A stretch of 64,000 nt of DNA from positions 620,001 to 684,000 of the forward strand of contig CANTFL010001445.1 of the NCBI GenBank assembly GCA_947650285.1, read 5' to 3'. Source of the stretch: Hyaloperonospora brassicae (Eukaryota > Oomycota > Peronosporomycetes > Peronosporales > Peronosporaceae). Each line of letters opens with the position of its first letter. Position 1 is the first letter of the stretch. The translations under genes and the position numbers were made by a program. Under the pieces are notes generated by a model. It had not been told where the DNA came from, did not search any database, and saw only the letters and a list, made by a program, of their open reading frames with translations. Shown here piece by piece: positions 23,601 through 34,192 of this stretch.

Positions 23601-24800
23601 GAGAGGATGTTGATTCCCACATATGACTTGCCGCTAAGCGATCAGTAAAGAACTTGTCGATCGCTAGTACTTGTCCACGTGACAGTGGCCACTGCTTCAT
23701 GACACAGTACTTCGAGCCCGATTGGAGCTCGAGCTCGTGTCGAGGGTCTTTATCCTATGTCAACTCGTAAGATATGGATTCAGGGAACACATCCTAGAAT
23801 TCGATCAAATCCGTGTACAAAGGGTTTGCCTGAAGCGCCTCCCAGGATTGGGATGCATATCTCTTAATTCGAGTCTCCTCATCGATGACGCTTTCGTCCA
23901 TCGATGAGCTGCTGAGAACTCTTTCGGTCACAGTAAAACAACATTGTCGATCGAATATCTGTGACATACTCGTCCTTTGCGACGAGTACACAGATCTGCT
24001 TGACCTTTCCACTACGCAGATTACGTAAGAACCTCTTTTGTTCTAGCGTTGGCAATTGGCTTATCTCCGAAGTAACTTCGCAGGCTCAATCGGATCAAGC
24101 GTATAAGCGCGTACGCTTGATCCGTTGGTGACCAAGACATTCACTGTCTCGATTACTTCCTGGAAAGTCACATCCACAGGATCCATGAGAGCTTTCTCCA
24201 CAATGTAGTAATTATCTACATTGTGTTCTTGTACTGTCGTGCTAACCACCGTACCGCAAGTAAGGCCGTAGAACTCACTCGCAGTACACCCACACGCTAG
24301 TGGTCGGTCCAAGACGCTCTTTAGATGATCATATGATGTAAAAGTGACATGTATCGATACTGATCGATGTTGCCAGCTCGCCCTTGGCTCGTATCTCCTG
24401 AGCCAAGGAAGTCCTAGGATGACATCGAACTTGTCATCCGGATCCAGTACGAGGAAATCGTCATCGTACTGTTCATGTTTACGTGTAGTGGATTCCGACT
24501 ACACGTTTCTCAACGGTAATCGATGCTCCTGTTGCAAGGCGCACCGTCATTCTCGTGAGGGGAATGTCGCGCTCAACGAACTTGATCCTACGACCCTCTA
24601 GTGACTGGCGACGAACAAAGTTGTTCGACGACCCACAGTCAACTAGAGCGCGAAGTGAAAATCTTCTGTCACTTGCAACTTCAAGTTGATGAGTGATATA
24701 TCATCACCAGGTGCAGAGACACACAATGATTGTGTATCTGGAGCAACTTTCGTCAAGAGATTTGCAAATTCTCTTGCGGTTGCTGGATCAGTAGGGCGCT
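20100..24800 (-). pseudogene. pol: Element R pol
   Basis: Mirror image of the L pol: chromodomain 20441-20100, GPY/F 20948-20763, integrase core 21916-21429, RNase H tail 22526-22299, RT and RNase H 23550-22558, linker 24312-23794, protease about 24760-24340. The RT motif at 23253-23242 is YFID. It differs from L by a handful of residues, most of them between RT residues 40 and 75. Confidence 0.88.
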
Positions 24801-24837
24801 CCGCCCCTACTGACCCCGACCATATTTTGATGGTCCG

Positions 24838-25574
24838 TCTCGCTGTTGCGGCTTCGCAACAGCGCTGGACCCACGCCCATTGCCCATCTTGGCGAATGGT
24901 CGTCCATTTCGCTCAGTACTGCTCGGTACTGAATGTGGAGCACTACACTCGTAAGCGTAGTGCCCTAACTTCTGGCAGCGATTGCACTTCTGCAATCGCT
25001 TGTTGTTTGAAGAGCGAGGTCTCTTGCTCTCAACATAACAGAGGTTAATTGGTTCTGGACATCCATTCTCTTGTCGTGTCGGTGGACGATAAGAGCTCGA
25101 GCTAGCATGAGCATGTCTCATGCTAACGTCATCCTGTTCTGCAGCTGCGATTGCTTGTTCAAGCGTATCCAGCTCTAAGCAAAACAAGTGGTTCCTGACG
25201 GGCGCATCTGCGAGCCCTTGCATGAACACAGTAATCGGTGTGCATGTTCATGTATTGGGTTGACAGTTATACTACTTGCGAGGAGTCGTATATGCTGAGC
25301 ATGAGCGTGCACATCACGCTTGCCCTGTTTGAGTTTCAGGAGCTCTGATCAAGCCCTGAACTTAGCCTGAGGCGGTTTAAACGTTTGTTTGAGCTGGGTC
25401 TTGAAGGCTTCTAGCGAACCGAACGCATATGGGTCGCTCATCTCGAGCCCTAAACCCAAGTCATGGCACGTTCTGCCAAAGGGGTTTGACCAAATGTAAG
25501 TTTTATTTGCTAATCGTTTACACGACGTGCCTTTATGGCTCTGTATAGTTTGATGAATTATAGCAACAGGGAAT
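24838..25574 (-). pseudogene. gag: Element R gag, C-terminal half
   Basis: Contains the CCHC zinc knuckle CNRCQKLGHYAYEC (about 24990-24950), which binds element RNA in the capsid particle, and upstream of it the segment LGLEMSDPYAFGSLEAFKTQ, matching LGLERSDPNVFRSLDDFKSR of E4. At 25571-25574 the frame is interrupted by the 25575-27346 insertion. Several stops are present. Confidence 0.8.
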
Positions 25575-27346
25575 TGTGGCAAAGTCATTAATAAAAATTG
25601 ATGATATGGATCGGTGGCCATCTAATTGAGGCGTCACGTACTGGTGAAACATAACACCAAGTGATCTGGCGATCCAATGAGAGACGGAAGGTGATTTCAC
25701 GGATATCGACGGACCGATCCAACGGTCGACCGAAGGATGGACGTGGAACGGTCTGAACGAGGCGTAGAAAGGAGTGATTTCCTTGGAACAATCTGGGACG
25801 AGTTGCAGACATAGATGATTTCCACGGTGCAATCGGGGAAGAGGGACTAGATTGAACCAGAAGACCGATCCGAACTGAGAAAGGTACGTCTGAGACCAAG
25901 CGACGCGACGTGACTCTGTGACAAAGTTGTGGCATTTAGGTGATTGAAGATACACATCACCAATCTCCAATGGGAGTACTGATTTAGCCCGATCTGGAAG
26001 TGTGGATGTTCGCGGGGGTCCGTGGGACCGTTGTAAGAACTGTGGATGGTCCCATTGAGCAGATAAAATCTTGGGGATGGTGTCGGAGTACACACAATGA
26101 ACGGAATAACATATATGGCCGAATTGCACTATTTCGATCCTCAACTATCTCGAATTGGGCATCAGATCGGTCATGTTCCCCACTGATTATGGATATATCG
26201 CTGATGAGACTTTCGGATCGTGACAAACATGCTTATAGATGGTCCATGAGTGATGTCCTAAAAGTTCAGACCGAACGAGCCAGTGGAAGCCGGTTGAATT
26301 GACGTCGCAAAATGGTTTAGACACATTCGGCATTTGAATACTATTTTGGACTTTTCGGTACCAAAATTGGGTATTTCGTACCGTATTTGGAATTTGGTCC
26401 CGTTTTGGTGTCTAGGTACGATATCGGGAGTATTGGCGCTATATTTAGAGCACAGGTCACGAATTTTCACACGTGTTCAAGAGGGCGGTCAAGCTTATAG
26501 GTGATATCGGTTTGGAGAGTGACCTACAGTTTGGAATAGGCTTAAGGATAGGATGGCTATTCATTCAGTTGGATGATATAACAGTTACCGTTTTTACATA
26601 TAAAGCACGTCGCAGACTTCTCTTTCGGGCAGGATATTTGGCCTCCCGTCGATTAAGAGACGTCGCACGCACCGTATTTCGTGTACTCACCATGGATTGT
26701 TTGGCCAAGGTGGGGTTAAGGTAACTCAACTCAACTTAAACTGCTAAAGTAGCAGCAAACAACGGTAAAGGAAAAGGGTTTTGGTTACAAGATCGCGAGG
26801 CGGTTCAAGTGGTCGGAAGATTTGGACAAGGAGTTCAAGACAAGACCGAGCAAGATCGAAGCGATCTACTGGATTGATCGGCGTGTTTCATTTTGGCGAA
26901 ACCAATAATTGCTCAGCCCACATTGCGCACTTCCGGCAAGATCTGACCGATCCCAACGCAAGATCGACGCAAGACTATCATTTGCTGAGTGAAGATTTGC
27001 GTACCGCAAAGACCCCGATCCCGAAGACAAATCGAGATCGGTATGATTCAAGATCGAGATCGCGACATCTACAAATAGAGATCGCCATGACTCAAGATCA
27101 AGATCGCAGAACCCCTTTTCGTGGTGTGAAGATTTCCGCACCGGAAGCGAACTCTCAACCCAACATTTCAGCGAGATCGACGTCTCTCGAGGCCATACGA
27201 AGAGCTTAAGCCAGTTTAACCGACGGGTACACATGGTTAGCTCAAGGCTATACAACAAGGAACGGATCGGAGTACCCCCTCCGTGAGTCGGCAAGTCTAG
27301 GCCAGTGGAAGATCGACATTCACTAGAGCAATTTTGTGAGACCACA
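25575..27346. mobile_element. 1772-bp insertion in R gag with 4-bp target duplication
   Basis: The insertion begins TGTGGCAAAG and ends GAGACCACA, with GAAT directly repeated on both sides (25571-25574 and 27347-27350). Removing it rejoins gag exactly (AACAGG-GAAT-CTTTCTCGACTCC against AACAGGGATTTTTCCGGGACTCC in E3). The ends pair for only five bases. It has no recognisable protein gene. A solo LTR of a long-LTR element or a non-autonomous element are both possible; orientation unknown. Confidence 0.75.
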
Positions 27347-27350
27347 GAAT

Positions 27351-27737
27351 CTTTCTCGACTCCTCTGTACTTAGAGATATCAATCTCCAAGATTTCGGGA
27401 CTCCGCGTGTGTCTCGTCCCGCTCACGGCAGCATTGAACTGCTGCTGTCTCAACAGCTCTGTCTGTTGAGCACCGAGTTCCACTAACTACTCAGACTATT
27501 AAGAGCCTTGCTGGTGAATCAAGGCTACTTTCTCTAGTTCGCGTCAAGTTCACTTTGGATGAACCTGGCTATAGCGGCATGTTGTTGGTCTCTGTCTAGA
27601 GACTCCAACATAGCGGTAACGCCAATCTCGTCCACGGTAGATCTCATTCGCCCTACCGCGGCCCATTCGAAGTCATTCAAAGGGGTGAAGCCTTTACGTG
27701 TGACGTGAAAGCTCTCTACGACATCCATCATGTTCAT
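27351..27737 (-). pseudogene. gag: Element R gag, N-terminal part
   Basis: Starts MNMMDVVESFHVTRKGF and continues with SLDRDQQHAAIARFIQSEL, aligned with MNMLDGEETFHATREGF of E3 and E4. A stop lies at 27534-27536, then LGAQQTELLRQQQFNAAV follows in a further open stretch to the insertion at 27350. Confidence 0.82.
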
Positions 27738-27785
27738 GATGGATAAGATGGGTGGTCGCTGGAAGGACTACTTAGTGCTACCAGG

Positions 27786-28257
27786 TGTAACAAGGCACGC
27801 TCTTGCTCAGATAACTGAGCAAGGCCTTAGATTGATAACACTACAAGCGTGCGTACGCCCGACGTCACGTACACGTGGCGTGAGGAAGCGCGATTTAGAC
27901 AATACAGCACCTGAAAGCTCTGTCTTGAGGGAAAAGTAGAACTGTTATATAGTATAGTTATGTTTCTTGCTAAATCATCTTTCGTCTTAATCCAACTATA
28001 TTAAACAACTATTTCCTATGTGGGTCTTCTGTCTATCACCCATTGCGCGCGTCCAGCAGCGATTGGTGGTTAAATTGAATGATGTACACAGTACATCGAC
28101 CAAGAAGTGGACCCCTCCACGAATATTACCATTAGAGGTACTATTTCGACAACATCACTTTTCTCGAGTGATGTTGATTGAATATTATCAAAACAGACAA
28201 TACTCAAAAATTGATACTTTCGTACCAATTTTTATGTAACGGGCTCACCCCGTTACA
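27786..28257 (-). repeat. 5' LTR of element R (family B, 472 bp)
   Basis: Ends are TGTAACGGGGTGAGCCCG (from 28257 downward) and GTGCCTTGTTACA (27786). The 5' end has the same terminal inverted repeat as family A. Contains the shared GGACGCGCGCAATGGG and CAGTTCTACTTTTCCC blocks. Confidence 0.85.
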
Positions 28258-28738
28258 ATCTAGCTGATCTGATTCTTGCTGACCTTCTCTGGCTTCTCGT
28301 GGAACCATTGGCTGCTCGGATGAAAAGGAGATCCGTTACACTGGCACCTAGACGACCGTCCGGCATTCATGAATGATGCTCACATTGATAATTCAGACTA
28401 AAGACTTCTTGAATGGACACTTTGGACGCATGTCGAGAATCAATTGGTCCGAGAAGATATCATCGTCCATTCAAGTCTTCTACTCGAGAGAAGTCTGGTG
28501 CTTTGTAGAACGATACAAGGAACTGTTAATTCACTAGCAGCTACGAAAACAATACACTAGTAAAAGCTCTACAATGTCATGCCCTACGTCGTGCCTCAAC
28601 GCCTTTTTTGTCGTGCAACTTGTCCTCATCACACTAGACATGTGATCGTTCCTAAGTCATACCTGTCATGACCGACGAGTCATAGCGCCTCGATGAACGT
28701 GTCTCGTTGATGAGGACGTAGCACCACGAGTGTGTGCG
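28258..28738. other. Spacer between elements R and E3
   Basis: About 480 bases with no open frame or repeat recognised. The last bases ACCCC (28739-28743) are the target duplication of E3. Confidence 0.5.
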
Positions 28739-28743
28739 ACCCC

Positions 28744-29136
28744 TGTAACGGGGCACATCCTTGCGTGATCTTAACGCAAGGGTATCGGTGCCCCGACAGA
28801 CGTACTCGAGACAAACGAGGAAGCATAGATAAGGGAAAAAGTAAAACTGTTGTATTAATATAATTAAGTCTTTTGTTACTGTCTATCTGTTTAACCTGAC
28901 TTAATTATGTTGATCTAAATGAGTGTATGGTGACGTCTCGTCACCACTCATTGCGCGCGTCTTGAGGCGATTGGTGGGTTGATATCATCAAGATATCAAC
29001 CAATGAGCAGACCATTTGGTCACTTCACCAATATCACCACTATCGGTGATATTGATTAAATAATATTCAACTTAATATTCTTTATTGTCATTGTTTCTTT
29101 AATGACAATTTCCATGTAACGGGCTGCCCCGTTACA
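28744..29136 (-). repeat. 3' LTR of E3 (393 bp)
   Basis: TGTAACGGGG...CCGTTACA. About 98% identical by eye to the 3' LTR of E4, with which it shares private variants (CTCGAGTACGTCTGTC, CGCCTCAAGAC), and more different from the 5' LTR of its own element. The purine tract lies at 29137-29148. Confidence 0.95.
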
Positions 29137-29263
29137 TCCCCCTTAACTGATAGTCACTGTGTGACTATCGAAAATATGGCGGCCACCCGTTGGCCACCAT
29201 TGGGACAGGGAGCACTTGTTGGGTCCGTTTCATTCACTTTCCGCTCGACCTCGCATAGATAAC

Positions 29264-30873
29264 ATGTCTATGCGGAATGACTCAAGGCACACAGAGTCTG
29301 TGCCTGTGCCAGCTCTTGCGGCAGGCGATTCGTCGTCTGCTGATCGTTCTTCGCCTGCAGCAAGAGGTGCTGCAGGTGCACGCGGCACCTCACCGCGTGC
29401 GCATGATGACCCCGACATTGAGGTCATCTACTCTGGCGAGTCAGACGTGTCTGAATCGGGCAATGTTGCAGAGGCGTCTCGATCACCGGCGACGCCTCAG
29501 TACTCGCCAAGGCCACTGCCGAACGAACGGACTCGTTATTTGCAACACAGTCTGTTCGGCAGTGATGATGAAGGTGATCAGAGTGGTAAGGAGTATTACT
29601 CCTTACCACCGCCGACTCGTGCTTCTTCGCACGAGCGTGATGAAATAGCGCGAGCCGTCGTCATTCTGTGAGCCGTGGTACCGACAGAGGTACCACTTCG
29701 AAGCGTGATGAGCTAAGGCCGTGGCGTCTGCCCGAACAGCTAATCGATAGCTTGTCACACGAGACAAACCAACACCATCAAATACCTTTATTCGATGCGA
29801 CTGAGTTTCACGGCTTGAGTCCCAGCGTGAGCAACTTTCGCGCTGAGGAAGACTTTTATCTCGATGTCTTCCTTAGACATCGATGGTACAACGGAAAACA
29901 CAAGCGTGGCAAAGCCTCGCTTTTGGCTGCGTGGAACGCGTTCGTCCAAAACGTAAAGAATTTTGGACGAGAAGGGTGGCTCAAGAAAGTTGAGGCGACA
30001 CGCCTCAGGCTCGAAAAGCGAACGCCAACCGGTGCCAGGTACCGGTTGCACTGTTTGTCGAGTGAGGCAGACATTCCATGCCTCACGTGGGGAGACCCTT
30101 GTGCGAGTTGTGCTGACAACTCGCAACGTGCACATAGGGACGTGTATTCCCTAAGTTCGCCCTGGGGAAGGGCACACATCTCGGAGGAGATGCGTGACGC
30201 GATTGCAAACTTGAAATCCGTCTACAAGCGCCAAAAGCGCGTGTTTACCGATTAGCCCTCGGACCAATCGGATAAGTCTCGTCATACTGGCGGACGAGAC
30301 CTTCAACGTCCATCAACAGCTGAGAGCGGGGATCCCAGCTGTTCCAAGAGGGTGGATACCCCCGCCACTGGACGAGGTAGCTCGTCCTTGATCCTGAATC
30401 GTCACGGTGGTTCAAGATACGCTCCACTAGAAAGCGTTGATCACCGTGAGAATCCACCAAAGAATGTGGTGGAGGAGGAAAGACCTCCTCCAGAACTCCA
30501 GGCCCACCATCTCGACCCTTACGAGATGGATCGCGCAATCGATAAATTGAGCGATGAATTGAAGCACGAGCGCAACCGGCGCTACTCTTTGACTGATGCC
30601 GTGCGGAAGAACCGCAAGGATCACGAGGCTGATCAGGCGAGGGATCGCGCCGATTATGCCACGGCGCAGCTTCAGGTCGAGCGGGATGTCCTCTCCCTTT
30701 TCGGCGAGCTGGCGACAGCTCGCGGGGAGATATCTCGGTTGATTTCCGAGGTATCATATCTGCGCGTCCAGACGGATCGTCTGGAGCGCGAGCGCAAGAA
30801 CTTGATGGATGTTCTTGAACGTGGGGTCTATCTTCATCGGAAGAAGAAGGCTCGTACTGACAGTACGGACTGA
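29264..30873 (+). pseudogene. Antisense gene (aORF) of E3, best preserved copy
   Basis: Unknown protein of about 535 codons in three open pieces. N-terminal 29264-29671 (Ser/Ala/Pro-rich and acidic; DPDIEVIYSGESD, QHSLFGSDDEGDQSG). Middle 29668-30255 (KRDELRPWRLPEQLIDSL, FYLDVFLRHRWYNGKHKRGK, LLAAWNAFVQNVKNFGREGW, two CxxC-like Cys pairs in CLTWGDPCASC). C-terminal up to 30873 (MDRAIDKLSDELKHER, LERERKNLMDVL, RKKKARTD: long coiled coil with basic tail). The first break is a one-base deletion (E4 keeps the frame at that point) and the second a TAG at 30253-30255 (Gly in E4). The gene starts about 130 bases inside the 3' LTR and runs towards the integrase; from 30245 to 30873 both strands are coding. 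Confidence 0.72.
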
Positions 30874-32251
30874 GCCTCCCCACGTAAAACGTAGGATGCG
30901 TGCGCATCTTACGTGGCAATTCGAGTGTGTATGCATTGCCCTTGCGATGCAACACTCGAAATGGCCCAACGTATTTCGGCAGTAGTTTACTACTGCCGAC
31001 ACTAGTAACTGCATGTACAGGTAAGTTTACCGTAGACAGTAGTACTAGGTCATTATCTTTAAGTGAAAGAACATTTGCTCGTCCATTCTTGTCTGCGTTC
31101 CGTATCTGGCGGTCCACAGCATTCGCGATGGAGTCCTGAACGAAACGGACAACCGCCTCTCGAGTCAGCAGGAAGTTCTCTGCTGACTCTTTGTTTTGTC
31201 TTTCAGTGCGCTTCGTGCGCACTACTAATAGATTGTTCTCTTCTTCAGCGAGGTTGTCTTCTTCCTCGCTGGAATAATCGTTGACGATGCTGAATATACC
31301 AGCATCGTCATCATCATCCGCAGTCAGTAATAGCGTTGTCGCTATTATTGCGGTGTTCTTCATCGATGTCGACATTGTCGACATCGGCATCATACGTGAC
31401 GATGTTAGCGTCGACACGTGATGAGCAAGAGCCAAGACGTTTTTTGCTCGAGCGAGTCCCTCCCCCCTTATCCAAGAGTTACACTCGAGAAGGGCGGGCA
31501 CACATGGATGGCGTAGGCCATTCACGCAAAACGGTGTGTGCTGTGTGGAAGCATGCACCGAATTATTGATGGCGAATTTCACCATGGGTAGGAATTTGCT
31601 CCAACTCGGAAACGAGTGGACATATCCTCGAAGGATCTCTTCGGGGACACGGTTCGCACGTTCCGTCTGACCATCTGTTTCGGGGTGGTCAGAAGTAGAC
31701 ATCTTCAATTGTGTTCCAAGATAACGGAACACGGGTTGCCAAAATGCCGCCGTGAACCGAGGGTCATGGTCGGATACGAGTTCACGGGGCAACCCGTGGA
31801 GTCGGAAGATCGTGTCTAGAAAGACACGAGCACAACCGGGTGCCGTTATGGACTCGGTCACTGCAGCAAGATGCACCATCTTGCTGACCCGATCAACGAA
31901 CACAAGAATAATGGTATTCTTGTGGTCTTCTGCGGGAAACCCGAAGACGAAGTCCATTGAAACGTACTGCCAGCACTCTGTCGGAACAGGCAGAAGCTGT
32001 AATGGCGCACGGGATGAAGGACTAGGTTTCACCCGTTGACAAACCTCGCAAGCACGTATGTACTTGCGGACAAACTGATACTGGCGTGGCCAATTAAAGT
32101 CACGACTTACCGTGAGGTAGGTCTTTTCTCTACCACGATGCCCGCCTGTTGGGGCATCGTGACACTCATACATGATGCGAAAGCGCAGGTGGTTATGAGT
32201 GGGAAGGCCGACACGAGTTGTGTCGCCGGCAACGGCTGTATAGTACAGCAC
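30245..32251 (-). CDS. pol: Integrase with GPY/F module and chromodomain (E3)
   Basis: An uninterrupted 668-codon frame, the only intact pol segment in the window. Zinc domain H31-x6-H38-x29-C68-x2-C71; catalytic core D100 (SMDFVFGFP), D161 (SDHDPRF), E197 (DGQTERAN), giving the required D,D35E spacing; GPY/F module (KYVGPFRVLHRKGNAYTLEL); chromodomain from residue 606 (RFLVERILNHRDD, YLVQWRGYPPSWNSW). It would insert element DNA into the genome, with the chromodomain steering to chromatin marks. In the element it is normally made as part of the pol polyprotein, but the RNase H frameshift and stops upstream disconnect it; I use the first ATG only as a formal start. The last 630 bases are also coding on the other strand. 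Confidence 0.9.
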   Translation of the reverse strand: MLYYTAVAGDTTRVGLPTHNHLRFRIMYECHDAPTGGHRGREKTYLTVSRDFNWPRQYQFVRKYIRACEVCQRVKPSPSSRAPLQLLPVPTECWQYVSMDFVFGFPAEDHKNTIILVFVDRVSKMVHLAAVTESITAPGCARVFLDTIFRLHGLPRELVSDHDPRFTAAFWQPVFRYLGTQLKMSTSDHPETDGQTERANRVPEEILRGYVHSFPSWSKFLPMVKFAINNSVHASTQHTPFCVNGLRHPCVPALLECNSWIRGEGLARAKNVLALAHHVSTLTSSRMMPMSTMSTSMKNTAIIATTLLLTADDDDDAGIFSIVNDYSSEEEDNLAEEENNLLVVRTKRTERQNKESAENFLLTREAVVRFVQDSIANAVDRQIRNADKNGRANVLSLKDNDLVLLSTVNLPVHAVTSVGSSKLLPKYVGPFRVLHRKGNAYTLELPRKMRTHPTFYVGRLSPYCQYEPSSSDEDRPHVQEHPSSSCARAPDDPSGRADMIPRKSTEISPRELSPARRKGRGHPARPEAAPWHNRRDPSPDQPRDPCGSSARHQSKSSAGCARASIHRSIYRLRDPSRKGRDGGPGVLEEVFPPPPHSLVDSHGDQRFLVERILNHRDDSGSRTSYLVQWRGYPPSWNSWDPRSQLLMDVEGLVRQYDETYPIGPRANR

Positions 32252-32342
32252 CCGCTGCGAGTTGTGTACCGATATGAAGAGGATCGGTACAAAGCCGGTA
32301 AATCTTTCAATTATTTACAAGCTGGATTCACCAGATGATCGA

Positions 32343-33594
32343 TTAAGCGCAGAATATCCTTATCTGCCGCGTAGAACTTTCTTCCGTGTCGTCAAGTAGC
32401 ATTGAAGACGAGACACTGGATGCAAGTGTCGCTACAATTGGCGTGTCCCCACTGTTGGATTGCGCGCCCATCTCGAAATCAGGGCCGCGCAAAAGCGCAT
32501 CAGTGACGACTATAAGTCGTCCTGGCTTGTATTTGACGGATAATTGTACCCCGCGAAGAAAGACAGCCACCTCACCATTCTTTGCGAGAGGTGTGGGCTA
32601 TTTACGGCCGTGCGTAGTGACGCATGGTCGGTATACACGATGAAGGTCTATCTCCCAATAGATAGACGTGAGGCTTAGCCAGTGCATATTTCATGGCAAG
32701 GAGTTTCTTACCATGCACTGGGTAATTGCGTTCAGCTGGTTGCAGCTGACGCGATGGATAGCAGATGACACGCTCCGCGCCGTCTGTGTCGTATTGCATC
32801 AATGCACAGCCGATCGCAAAATCGCTGGCGTCACAGACCACATGGAATGGTCTGTCCTGATCTGCAATCGCCAATATCGGCGATTGCATCAAGCTTTGCT
32901 TGATACCTTCGAAGGAGCGCTGACACTCAGTGTTCCATGTCCACTTGACAATTTTCTTGAGCAAGCAAGAAAGATGAACAGTCATCTCGGCGTAGTTGCG
33001 CGAGTACTTGTGCAAGTACGCCGCTAGACCAAGGAACTTCCGAAGTCCTTTGACATCGACTGGCACAGGCCATTCGGTGATCGCCTTGATCTTCTCGGGG
33101 TCGGAGCGTACGCCGTGTTTACCCACGATGCACCCAAGAAGTGGTATTTCGCTAGCCGCAAAAATACACTTCTTGAGGTTGGCGTACAACTTATGCTTGC
33201 GCATAAGTTGAAGGACCTTACGGACGTGAGTTCTATGAACTTCAACGTCCGTCTTTTCGTACATAGCCCGAATATGGACGAACACATCGATAAAATACCT
33301 CGGTGCAAAATCACGCACCGGTCTCATCAGATTTGTAACACATCTGTTGAACGTTGCAGGGGCATTTCTCAGCCCATGTGGCATCACTAGCCACTCCCAC
33401 AGCATACCGCTGGAAGTGCTCACTGCTGTGTACGCGATGTCCCGTTCACGCATGAGGATCGGATAGAAGCCATCCATCATATCCATGGACGAAAAGATGG
33501 TACTCATTGACATACCATCGATGATCACGTCCTTTCTCGGTATCGGTGTCTGAGGCAGGACAGTTGCAGCAATCAACTTGTTGAATGCGTGCAC
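32343..33594 (-). pseudogene. pol: E3 reverse transcriptase and RNase H, inactive
   Basis: A 330-codon frame (33594-32602) spans RT and most of RNase H; the RNase H tail continues in another frame to 32343. The catalytic box at 33297-33286 is YFID, so one of the two metal-binding Asp residues is gone. A TGA immediately upstream (CVRKATGG-stop-RIVHAFNK) separates it from the linker, and a frameshift after YLLGDR garbles the RNase H segment YTDHASL. From about 32180 to 33835 E3 matches element R more closely than it matches E4. Confidence 0.9.
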
Positions 33595-33798
33595 TATCCG
33601 TCATCCTCCTGTGGCTTTTCGCACACAGAAGATCGGAGAGCTGTGAGGGGACGTTGATTCCCACATATGACTTGCCGCTAAGCGATCAGTAAAGAACTTG
33701 TCGATCGCTAGTACTTGTCCACGTGACAGTGGCCACTGCTTCATGACACAATATTTCGAGCCCGGTCTGAGATCGAGCTCGTGTCGAGGGTCTTTATC

Positions 33799-34188
33799 CT
33801 ATGTCAACTCGTAAGATATGGATTCAGGGAACACATCCCTGAATTCGATCAAATCCTTGTACAAAGGATTTACCTGAAGTGACTCCCAGGATTGAGACGT
33901 GTATCGCTCAATCCGAGTCTTCTCATCGAGGACACTTTCGTCCATCGATGAGCTGCTGAGAACCCGTTCGTTCTTAGCAAATACTGTTGCCGACCGAATA
34001 TCGGCCACATACTCATCCTCTGTGACGAGTATGCAGATCTGCTTGACTTTGCCACTACGCAGATCACGCAAGAACCGCTTTTGTTCTACCGTTGGCAACT
34101 GAGTTATCTCCGAAGTCAACTTCGGAGGCACAATCAGATCAAGCGTATAAGCGCCTACGCTTGATCCGTCCTTAACCAAGACTTTCAA
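33799..34188 (-). pseudogene. pol: E3 protease-RT linker
   Basis: Open stretch starting KVLVKDGSSVGAYTLDLIV and running to a TAG in ISYELT. It joins protease to RT in E1 in a single frame; here a one-base loss at about 34190 and this stop isolate it. No catalytic motif is visible. Confidence 0.75.
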
Positions 34189-34192
34189 CGTC

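Larger units (their letters stand above)
18897..24837. repeat. Right arm of 5.94 kb inverted repeat (IR-1)
   Basis: Reverse complement of 10464-16402. The outer edge at 24837 lies in gag just before GPSKYGRGQ, and R continues past it with normal gag, so the R side looks like the original context. Confidence 0.95.
18516..28257 (-). mobile_element. Ty3/gypsy element R (family B), minus strand
   Basis: Reading leftwards from 28257: 5' LTR, primer site (CCTGGTAGCACTAAGTAG), gag N-terminus, a 1772-bp insertion, rest of gag, protease, linker, RT, RNase H, integrase, chromodomain with overlapping antisense gene, purine tract, 3' LTR. Flanks (TTATA on the left, ATCTA on the right) show no target duplication. 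All frames are broken. Confidence 0.85.

Noticed and set aside
10464..24837. Dismissing IR-1 as a simple hairpin sequencing artefact
   Set aside because: The arms carry real differences, have a 2.5-kb asymmetric spacer and distinct flanks; an artefact would normally be a perfect palindrome. It remains to be checked with long reads.
28680..28740. Hammerhead-like ribozyme (GTTGATGAGGACG)
   Set aside because: The conserved core and a closing stem set could not be assembled.
29216..30255. Programmed frameshift between N-terminal and middle aORF pieces
   Set aside because: E1, E3 and family B show the same relative shift, but E4 reads straight through, and E1/E3 differ from it by a one-base deletion; a shared or recurrent deletion is simpler.
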